From: QQUD01 sp039029915
GTDB lineage: Bacteria; Chloroflexota; Anaerolineae; Promineifilales; Promineifilaceae
Assembly: GCA_039029915.1 (NCBI GenBank)
Contig: JBCCFD010000122.1
Coordinates: 1-17,288 of the forward strand
Direction of reading: 5' to 3'
Length of the DNA: 17,288 nt
In this document: one piece after another, positions 6,059 to 13,524 of the stretch
How the letters are laid out: the number at the start of each line of letters is the position of its first letter
Numbering within the stretch: position 1 is the stretch's first letter
Notes under the pieces: model-generated
Databases searched by the model: none
Told to the model about the DNA's origin: nothing
Seen by the model: only the letters and a program-made list of their open reading frames with translations
Program-made: the position numbers and the translations under genes

Positions 6059-9000
6059 ATGCAGTTAACCTTATCATTTCTTGGGCCATTTCAAGCAATT
6101 ATTGATGACAACCCAATGCCTGAATCTCGGGCAAAAAAAATAGAAGCCCTGCTCATATATCTCGCCATGGAAGCCCAAATTGCGCACCGTCGAGAGACAT
6201 TAGTGGGCCTCTTATTTCCTGATTTACCTGATGAGTCTGCTAGAACCAATCTTCGCCAAACCTTAACTCGTTTGAGAAAAGCGATTGGGGACAATCAAGC
6301 CAATCCGCCATTCCTCTTAACTAGCCGTGAAACAACCCAATTTAATTCAGCTAGTCGAACTATCTTCGATGTACGGCAGTTCAACGCATTACTGCAGGGG
6401 TTTGAAACCCCTGCACATAAAGACTCCATTACACGTTTAGAGTCTGCTATCAGCCTTTATCGAGGCCCTTTTCTTGATGGGTTCTTTTTAGAAGATAGTA
6501 TTGAGTTTGAAGATTGGATTCTAGTTTATCGAGAGCGTTTTCAACAGCTTGCTATTTCAGCCGCCCAAACAGTTACAGACTATTATGAGAAGCGGGGAGA
6601 TTTTAAATCAGCTCAACGGTATGCAGAGCGATTGCTAGAAATTGAACCTTGGGACGAAGGGGCGCAGCGACAATATTTACGCCTATTAGCCTATCAGGGT
6701 AAACGAAATGTTGCTTTAAAAAAGTACGAACAGTTTAGCAAGCGTCTCTTTGAAGAGCTGGGGGTTGAACCTTCCTTTGAAAGCGAACAGCTGCGCCAGC
6801 AGATTATTTTGATGGCTGAAAAACGGCCGTCTAATTTGCTGCCGCGTCACCATACTTTATATGGTCGTGAAGATGATTTAGCGGCTATCTTTGAGCAGTT
6901 AATCAACCCCGAAACGCGCCTTATTACCTTAGTGGGACACGGCGGGATTGGAAAAACACGCTTGGCTACGGAAGTTGGCTGGCATACTATTGAAACAAAC
7001 TTTGGGCAATTTATGCACGGCACTTTTTTTGTGCCGCTGGCGGGTATTAGTGGCAAGGATGCAAAGACGGCTGTTGATAGTGCTATATTAACGGCCGTTG
7101 CTGAAAGTCTAGGGTTTTCATTTGACAACACCAGTCCCTTCGAACAGCAGCTTATCTCTTTTCTAAAAGATCGGTCTCTCCTCCTCATTTTGGACAACCT
7201 TGAACATATCATTAATGATGTCCGTCAGTTCATCAACAGCATCATTCAACACACAACTCAAATCAAAATCATTACAACATCACGAGAGCGTCTAAAATTA
7301 ATGATGGAATGGGTGCATCCTATTCAGGGCTTACCCTATCCACTAACCCCAGACGATGTTGAGACCATTAAAAACTATGGAGCCATTCAGCTTTTCATCG
7401 AACGCGCCAAACAAAACGATTCTACTTTCACGCTTAAAGACAATCCAGCTTGCACTATAGAAAATGTGATAGAAATCTGCCAACGCCTCCACGGAATGCC
7501 GCTGGCAATTGAACTAGCTGCCCCCTTAACGACGCTGATGACCGGTCGTGAAATCTTACAGGAAATTCAAACCAATCAAGATGCTTTATCATCAACAATG
7601 CATCATCTACCTGACAGGCACCAAAGTATTCGAGCCGTGTTTGAAAGCTCTTGGCATTTACTTAAGCCTGCAGAACAAAAAGCTATCGTTAATCTATCAA
7701 TTTTCCAAGGCGGGTTTGATCGCATGGCTGCCCAACAAATCGCTGGTGCCTCCATTCAGATAATCTCTTCCTTAATTGATAAATCTCTTTTAACCCGCAC
7801 AATGACCCACGCTAAACAAGGGCGATTCCAAATTCAAGAGTTGTTGCGCCAATTTTGTGATTTAAAGCGCCGGGAACTTAATGAATCCAGTCAAAATGCT
7901 ACCCTTTTGCAAAGCGCCACCCCAACAGATGATATCGCCATCGCTCATTCCCAGTATTTTCTCACGCTGCTTGCGCAACAATACAAACGGCTCATTAGCG
8001 AGACCCAAATTGAAGCGCTATCGTTGATTAGCCAGGAGATTGAAAATATTCGGCTAGCATGGGAGATTGGTATAAACAGGCGTCTTTTGCCTTTATTAGA
8101 GCAGGCACTTGACCCGCTAACTCTGTTCTTTTACATGAAAAGCCGCCTGTCGGAGGGAGCTTCTCTTTTCAAAGGCAGCATCAAAAACATGATGCTCGGT
8201 TCGAATACAGTACCCATGATGGCCAAAACGGTGGCACTCATCCAAGCCCGCAAAGGTTGGCTAGAGTTTCTGCTGGGGCAACAAAATGAAGGTGTAAAAC
8301 AACTTCAAGCTAGTATCGATGCGTTGAAGGCCCCAGAAGATTCAGATATTGACCTTTACTCAATTAGTTATTTAGCGGCCGCTTATCAGATTATGGGGGA
8401 CCTCGATGACGCTAAAAAAATGGCAAAACAAGGACTCAAGAAGAGTGAAGGCGTTCAAAACAGTTATTATCAAGCCATCAACAATAATATTTTAAGTCAG
8501 ACCGCTTATGCCGAAGGCAACTTTGAGAAAGCTCGGGAACACGGTGAGTCTAGTTTAGCTCTTGAACGTGCACTTGGTAACCAGTGGAGTATGGGATTTT
8601 CTCTCGTTAATTTAGGGCGGGCTTCTTTTTCAGCTGGGGATTATGACAGCGCCCAAACCCAATATCAAGAAAGCTTACTTATTCGCCAGAAGCTAGATGA
8701 CATTCGTGGGCAAGCTATTTGTTTAAACTATCTAGGTGATGCATTTCAAGCTTCTGGTGATTTGGATAAGGCCGAAGAGAATTACAAATCATCAATCTCC
8801 TTTTTTCAAAAGATCAACAGCCAGACTGGTATTGCCAGTAGCTTTACTCGCTTAGGGCATGTTACTCACCAACAGGGCAAACAATCAACTGCCAAACATT
8901 ATTTCCAAACTGCACTCAAATATGCAAGTGAAGCAGACTCAAAACCAAATCTGATCGGGGCTTTATTTGGGTTAGCGACAATAGAAATTGAAAATGGAGC

Positions 9001-9160
9001 CGCTGATCTATACGATCTCACTGAAATGATCTTATATCATCCAGCCTCAACTTTAGCGACAAAGCAAAAAGCGGCCGCAGTCATAGATACTTTGAAACAA
9101 AAAGGGGCCTCCTCCAAACAGCCTATCTCCTTGGAAGAAGGAATTGAGCGTTTCTCATAA
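6059..9160 (+). CDS. BTAD-STAND ATPase-TPR transcriptional regulator (SARP/AfsR-like)
   Basis: 1033 residues. Residues 1-95 form an OmpR-type winged helix (RAKKIEALLIYLAMEAQ, then ESARTNLRQTLTRLRKAIGD). Residues ~100-250 are the bacterial transcriptional activator domain, with GPFLDGF and LLEIEPWDEGAQRQYLRLLA. A STAND/NB-ARC-type ATPase follows: Walker A GHGGIGKT (293-300), Walker B LLLILDN (374-380), sensor ITTSRERL (405-412) and the GxP motif GMPLAIELAA (479-488). The C-terminal third holds TPR repeats (about 690-990; for example SYLAAAYQIMGDLDDAKKMA and LVNLGRASFSAGDYDSAQTQ). Such proteins bind DNA and use ATP-driven oligomerisation to switch on transcription when the TPR sensor is engaged; the ligand and targets are unknown. 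There is no Shine-Dalgarno sequence. The inverted-repeat element upstream is the closest feature. Confidence 0.92.
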   Translation: MQLTLSFLGPFQAIIDDNPMPESRAKKIEALLIYLAMEAQIAHRRETLVGLLFPDLPDESARTNLRQTLTRLRKAIGDNQANPPFLLTSRETTQFNSASRTIFDVRQFNALLQGFETPAHKDSITRLESAISLYRGPFLDGFFLEDSIEFEDWILVYRERFQQLAISAAQTVTDYYEKRGDFKSAQRYAERLLEIEPWDEGAQRQYLRLLAYQGKRNVALKKYEQFSKRLFEELGVEPSFESEQLRQQIILMAEKRPSNLLPRHHTLYGREDDLAAIFEQLINPETRLITLVGHGGIGKTRLATEVGWHTIETNFGQFMHGTFFVPLAGISGKDAKTAVDSAILTAVAESLGFSFDNTSPFEQQLISFLKDRSLLLILDNLEHIINDVRQFINSIIQHTTQIKIITTSRERLKLMMEWVHPIQGLPYPLTPDDVETIKNYGAIQLFIERAKQNDSTFTLKDNPACTIENVIEICQRLHGMPLAIELAAPLTTLMTGREILQEIQTNQDALSSTMHHLPDRHQSIRAVFESSWHLLKPAEQKAIVNLSIFQGGFDRMAAQQIAGASIQIISSLIDKSLLTRTMTHAKQGRFQIQELLRQFCDLKRRELNESSQNATLLQSATPTDDIAIAHSQYFLTLLAQQYKRLISETQIEALSLISQEIENIRLAWEIGINRRLLPLLEQALDPLTLFFYMKSRLSEGASLFKGSIKNMMLGSNTVPMMAKTVALIQARKGWLEFLLGQQNEGVKQLQASIDALKAPEDSDIDLYSISYLAAAYQIMGDLDDAKKMAKQGLKKSEGVQNSYYQAINNNILSQTAYAEGNFEKAREHGESSLALERALGNQWSMGFSLVNLGRASFSAGDYDSAQTQYQESLLIRQKLDDIRGQAICLNYLGDAFQASGDLDKAEENYKSSISFFQKINSQTGIASSFTRLGHVTHQQGKQSTAKHYFQTALKYASEADSKPNLIGALFGLATIEIENGAADLYDLTEMILYHPASTLATKQKAAAVIDTLKQKGASSKQPISLEEGIERFS

Positions 9161-9364
9161 TTGTGTACTATCGTCACGACCCCTGTGTAAATAGTGTCAA
9201 GTATCAGGTGTCACGTCAGGTTAATACAATCAGCGTAATCCGTGTCATCAGCGTTTCATTGACATTGATTTACTGGTTCCGCTATGCAGCGTGATACTCC
9301 CGCTGAAATAAGCCGCTCTACCAGATTAAAACTTCGTAACATAAGAAATTATCTCTTTCTTTTT

Positions 9365-9416
9365 AAGTAATTTTCAACAAATATCTTGAATATAAATTGG
9401 TTAATGAAAATTACTT
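9365..9416. other. Hairpin 1 of a paired structure (loop complementary to hairpin 2)
   Basis: AAGTAATTTTC (9365-9375) and GAAAATTACTT (9406-9416) are perfect 11-bp arms around a 30-nt loop. The loop carries TATCTTGAA (9382-9390), which is the exact complement of a word in the loop of the next hairpin. Confidence 0.6.
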
Positions 9417-9419
9417 ACA

Positions 9420-9472
9420 GGAGAACAAAACTTTTACGAAGCTGTTTTATTTCAAGATACTTTTTGTTCTCC
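9420..9472. other. Hairpin 2 of a paired structure
   Basis: GGAGAACAAAA (9420-9430) and TTTTGTTCTCC (9462-9472) are perfect 11-bp arms around a 31-nt loop. The loop holds TTCAAGATA (9451-9459), complementary to 9382-9390 in hairpin 1, and TTACGAAG (9434-9441), complementary to CTTCGTAA at 9332-9339. Only 3 nt separate the two hairpins. Confidence 0.6.
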
Positions 9473-9595
9473 ACTTATCACTTTCTTCAAGGAAGCGGCC
9501 TTAAAAACTTTTGGTAACAAAGTAATTAATCTTATTCGTTTTTCCTCTTACCTTGTAATACCATACCCATCATACCGAAGCTGATTGGACATAGC

Positions 9596-12500
9596 ATGAA
9601 ACATCGACTAGCACCAGACTTCATTCTTGAGCATTTAGTTGCTGATGTGAACAACGGCCGTTTCTATGGTGCCGCTATGTTTCTCGATGTCTCTGGTTTT
9701 TCAACAATCATGGACACGCTCATGAGGCACGGTCAGCACGGCTCTGAAATTATGGCCCTCTTGATGCGCACCCTTTTTGAGCCATTAGTGGCTTCCGTTT
9801 ACGGACATCAAGGCTACATTGTGGGGTTTGCAGGGGACGCATTTACGGCCGTTTTTCCCACACCTCATCAAAATGACTCAACCAGCTCGCTTAACGCCCT
9901 AGCCGCCGCCTGGGAGATCCAAACCCATCTTGCCAGCAACGATGAATACCATACTGAATATGGCTCTTTCCAAATTGGGGCCAAGGTCGGTTTAGCTTTT
10001 GGAGAAATTGAGTGGGGTATCTTACAAGCCAACAATCAACAGCGAGCCACCTTTTATTACAAAGGGGAAGCGATTCAATCATGCAGTGACGCAGAGCATT
10101 ACGCCAATCGTAAAGAAATATTATGTGACCACCTTTTTCTTGAGCAATTGACCGGTCAAATTGAGATTGATGAACGTGATCCTTACTATCTGATAACGGC
10201 CGTGAACAGACCTCTCCCACTTCAAAACGAAAGTCCATCACCCGATCAGGCACCTGAACTCATTGGACGCTTTTTCCCCGAACAGCTCGTCACCCAGTCA
10301 ATTAGCGGTGAGTTTAGACAAATTATCAATCTATTTATCAATCTCAAAGGGTCACCGCCCCCCGATAAGCTATCGAATTTTATGGAAACCGTCTTTGCAC
10401 TCCAAGATTTATATGGCGGACTTCTCAATCGGATAGATTTTGGGGACAAAGGGTGTCATTTACTCTTTTTTTGGGGGGCACCTACAAGTTATGAAAATGA
10501 CATTTCTCGTGTTTTATACTTTGTACAGGAGCTGCAGCATCAAACGGATCTGACGATGCGAATTGGGATTACCTATCGGATTGCCCATGCGGGGTTTATT
10601 GGCTCCCTTCTGCATGAAGAGTACACCTGCTACGGTCGTGGCGTTAATCTTGCTGCTCGATTCATGACATCCGCCAAATGGGGAGAAATTTGGGTAGACG
10701 AAAACATCGCTGAACGGTCTGGCAATCTATTCAGCTATAAGCATTTGGGGCAACAAGCATTTAAAGGGTTTACTGAACCGCAATATGTACATCAATTCTT
10801 GGGGCGGCAGCAAATTGCTCAGACCCCCTTTTACCAAGGCAACCTGATTGGACGTGATCATGAATTAGCCATCTTGGATTCCTTTCTAGCGCCAATTTTT
10901 AACGGCCGTTTTGCAGGAACAGCTATCATAACCGGGGAAGCAGGCATTGGTAAAAGCCGTTTAATTCATGACTACTTCATCCAAAACCAAATCTTCAACA
11001 AAGCCAACGTTTTTCTCTGTCAAACTGATGAGATTATTCGTCAATCGCTTAATCCTTTCCGCTATTGGCTGCGCGATCATTTTAATCAATCATCAACCCA
11101 AAGCGAAACAAGAAATCGAGAACAATTTGACCTCAAGCTAAACCAGATCGTTGAGCAAATGCCAACTGCTGATGCAAAAAATGAAATTGCTCGCACGCAA
11201 TCATTTTTAGGGGCGGTTTTGGGGCTTCACTGGCCAGAATCTCTATACGAACAATTGGAGCCTCAACTGCGATTTGAAAACATCTTAAACGCCATCAAGA
11301 CGCTTATCAAAACAGAGGCATCGAACCAGCCGATCATTATTCAGCTTGAAGATACTCAGTGGATTGATGAAGATTCGCTCAAATTTTTACAGCGACTAAC
11401 GAGAAACATCGAGCATTTCCCCATTGCGATTGTCTTAACAACCCGAGAACCATTTTTGGAAGAGCATCTCGAAAAGGGAACATCCGTTACGCACATTCAA
11501 TTAGGCAATTTAGAGAAACCCTCAACAAACAAGCTGGTCATTGAAAAAATTGGGGCCGAACCAAACGGCCGTTTTTTAGACTGGATTATGGAAAGAACTG
11601 CAGGAAATCCCTTCTTTGTTGAGCAAATGATTCTTTATCTCAAAGAAAATGAATTCGGTATGGATTCAGAAGACCAGTTAGCCATGCTGCAAGCAGGCAG
11701 TTTACTGCCTACCGATGTGCGCTCTGTTTTAACCGCTCGATTAGATCGGCTACCATCTAACGTCAAAGAGGCCATTCAGAATGCCTCCGTGCTGGGTCGC
11801 GAGTTTGACAAACCTGTATTAAAAGAGATGCTGAGTGCTCATATTCCGATTACCCAAACGCTTGACCAAGGCACTGAAGAATCAATTTGGGTATTGCTCA
11901 CTCAAATCCGTTATCTTTTCCGGCATATGCTTCTGCGAGATGCGGCTTACGAAATGCAGGTCCATTCAAGGCTGAAAATGCTTCATAAAAAGGCTGCCAT
12001 CGCTTTTGAATCGGTATATGAATCTGATTTAGCCCCCCACTACAGCGAAATAGCGCACCATTACGACCGAGCCGCTATCAAAGTCAAAGCGATAGATTAT
12101 TATGAACGGGCCGCTGACCAAGCCCGCGAAAGCTATCAAAATGAAGAGGCGCTCGATCAATACAATCGCGCCTTATCCTTAACAAAAACATCAGATTTTG
12201 AGCGCAAATATCGATTGCTTTCGGGCAAGGAAGCAGTCCTCAATTGGATGGGACGACGCGAAGAGCAAGAATCGGTACTCAGTGAATTAACTCTGCTTAT
12301 GGAAAACTCAACTGACTTATCCAAAGCATCACAGGTCAGCTTGCTTCACGCTGCCTACGCCTTGGTGACCAATCAGTATGAACAAGCGCTCAGCGCAGCG
12401 CAGCGTTCTGCAGAAACGGCCGTTTCTGCGCAAGACAAACTCGCTGAAGCGCGTGCTTACCACCGCTGGGGTCGCGCCTATTGGCAGCAGGGAAAATATC

Positions 12501-13507
12501 AAAACGCCCTGCCCTATCTCGAGACTTCACTAAAACTTTCAAGAGCAATGAAAAGTGCGATTGATGAGGCACAAACTCTCTATGATCTGAGTGTTGTTCA
12601 CTTTTTTGACACAAAATATGATCTTGCGTTAAGGTTTCTTGAACTCGCCAATACATTGTACGATTCTGAAAATGAAATCTCAGGGGGAATTAGATGTCAA
12701 CTTCTGAAAGGTATAATTTTTAATAATACTAGACAATTCTTGCTGGCCCTCGAAAATAATGAAAAGGTGCTTTCCTTAAGTAAAGAATTCGGCTGGCGAT
12801 ATGCTGAAGCAAGAACCTTAATGGCCAGTGGCAACACATTACTAGAAATCGGCGGCTATAGACAGGCCAAATCTTACCTACAGCAAGCAATAAACTTATA
12901 TATAGAAATTGGCGACCAAGCTGGATTAGGCTCTGCTTTAGACTCTTTAGGATTTATATCCTGTCTACTAGAGGAGTATGTATTAGCTGAAAAACATTTT
13001 GTTGAGTCCATCGATATCAATCGAAAGATTCAACAATTAGATATGTTGGGCTATGTTTTAACCCATTATGGGTATTGCTTAAATTCACTAGGCAAATATC
13101 AAGATGCTCACAAAGTTTTAGGCGAGGCAGTAAAAATCAGAGAGCAACTGGAAAGTAAAACCTTAAAAATTGATTCTCTTGCTGCCTTTTCATTCACGCT
13201 TCTGAAGCTCAATCAATTTGATATTGCAAAGCAAGCTCTTAATGAAATTATAGTATGGTTAGATGAATTTGGAGTAGATGGAATTGAATTCCCTCATCTC
13301 GTCTATTTAACCGCCTATGAAGTTTCTATTGGTTTAGGCTTTGAAGATGAAGCCAATTGGCTACTATCATCTGCTTACAACTCGCTTATTCGTCGAAGTA
13401 AAAGTATCACAGAGCCTAAAACAAAGGAAATTTATCTCAGTCAAATTCCCCACCACAAAAAAATAATAGCCCACTGGAAACAGGCCAATGAATTAGCGAA
13501 CCAATAA
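9596..13507 (+). CDS. Soluble-adenylyl-cyclase-like protein: tandem class III cyclase domains, AAA ATPase, TPRs
   Basis: 1303 residues. Cyclase domain 1 (~20-190) has FLDVSGFST and GFAGDAFTAVF, giving metal-binding Asp31 and Asp81. Cyclase domain 2 (~235-400) lacks the first metal Asp but has DKGC (Lys285), EYT (Thr344) and VNLAAR (Asn351, Arg355), the base-binding and transition-state residues. The two halves are thus complementary, as in animal soluble adenylyl cyclase (ADCY10), which also continues into an ATPase and TPRs. ATPase: LIGRDHELAIL, Walker A GEAGIGKS (447-454), Walker B IIIQLED (580-586). TPR repeats run from about 800 to the end. The residues matching the bicarbonate-binding Lys95 and Arg176 of human sAC appear to be Gly77 and Ser164. 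It probably makes cAMP in the cytosol in response to an unknown signal. The start ATG has no Shine-Dalgarno sequence. The gene ends 17 bp from the convergent neighbour with no terminator between. Confidence 0.92.
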   Translation: MKHRLAPDFILEHLVADVNNGRFYGAAMFLDVSGFSTIMDTLMRHGQHGSEIMALLMRTLFEPLVASVYGHQGYIVGFAGDAFTAVFPTPHQNDSTSSLNALAAAWEIQTHLASNDEYHTEYGSFQIGAKVGLAFGEIEWGILQANNQQRATFYYKGEAIQSCSDAEHYANRKEILCDHLFLEQLTGQIEIDERDPYYLITAVNRPLPLQNESPSPDQAPELIGRFFPEQLVTQSISGEFRQIINLFINLKGSPPPDKLSNFMETVFALQDLYGGLLNRIDFGDKGCHLLFFWGAPTSYENDISRVLYFVQELQHQTDLTMRIGITYRIAHAGFIGSLLHEEYTCYGRGVNLAARFMTSAKWGEIWVDENIAERSGNLFSYKHLGQQAFKGFTEPQYVHQFLGRQQIAQTPFYQGNLIGRDHELAILDSFLAPIFNGRFAGTAIITGEAGIGKSRLIHDYFIQNQIFNKANVFLCQTDEIIRQSLNPFRYWLRDHFNQSSTQSETRNREQFDLKLNQIVEQMPTADAKNEIARTQSFLGAVLGLHWPESLYEQLEPQLRFENILNAIKTLIKTEASNQPIIIQLEDTQWIDEDSLKFLQRLTRNIEHFPIAIVLTTREPFLEEHLEKGTSVTHIQLGNLEKPSTNKLVIEKIGAEPNGRFLDWIMERTAGNPFFVEQMILYLKENEFGMDSEDQLAMLQAGSLLPTDVRSVLTARLDRLPSNVKEAIQNASVLGREFDKPVLKEMLSAHIPITQTLDQGTEESIWVLLTQIRYLFRHMLLRDAAYEMQVHSRLKMLHKKAAIAFESVYESDLAPHYSEIAHHYDRAAIKVKAIDYYERAADQARESYQNEEALDQYNRALSLTKTSDFERKYRLLSGKEAVLNWMGRREEQESVLSELTLLMENSTDLSKASQVSLLHAAYALVTNQYEQALSAAQRSAETAVSAQDKLAEARAYHRWGRAYWQQGKYQNALPYLETSLKLSRAMKSAIDEAQTLYDLSVVHFFDTKYDLALRFLELANTLYDSENEISGGIRCQLLKGIIFNNTRQFLLALENNEKVLSLSKEFGWRYAEARTLMASGNTLLEIGGYRQAKSYLQQAINLYIEIGDQAGLGSALDSLGFISCLLEEYVLAEKHFVESIDINRKIQQLDMLGYVLTHYGYCLNSLGKYQDAHKVLGEAVKIREQLESKTLKIDSLAAFSFTLLKLNQFDIAKQALNEIIVWLDEFGVDGIEFPHLVYLTAYEVSIGLGFEDEANWLLSSAYNSLIRRSKSITEPKTKEIYLSQIPHHKKIIAHWKQANELANQ

Positions 13508-13524
13508 CTTGGCAAATCCATCGT

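Larger units (their letters stand above)
9161..9595. other. 435-bp intergenic region without a gene
   Basis: No ORF of substance and no clear terminator for the upstream gene. The first part has loose direct repeats (GTGTCA and TATCAGGTGTCA-like words at 9195-9215; ATCAGCGT at 9229-9236 and again 9247-9254). The centre holds two adjacent hairpins (see 9365-9472). The last 120 bases are AT-rich with no convincing promoter or ribosome site before the ATG at 9596. Confidence 0.6.

Noticed and set aside
9195..9254. Structured repeat array (GTGTCA / ATCAGCGT words)
   Set aside because: Only two or three loose copies with uneven spacing; not enough for a defined repeat family.
9365..9472. Integron attC site or tRNA-like structure
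   Set aside because: No GTTRRRY/RYYYAAC core sites and no cloverleaf; stems are too AT-rich and loops too long.
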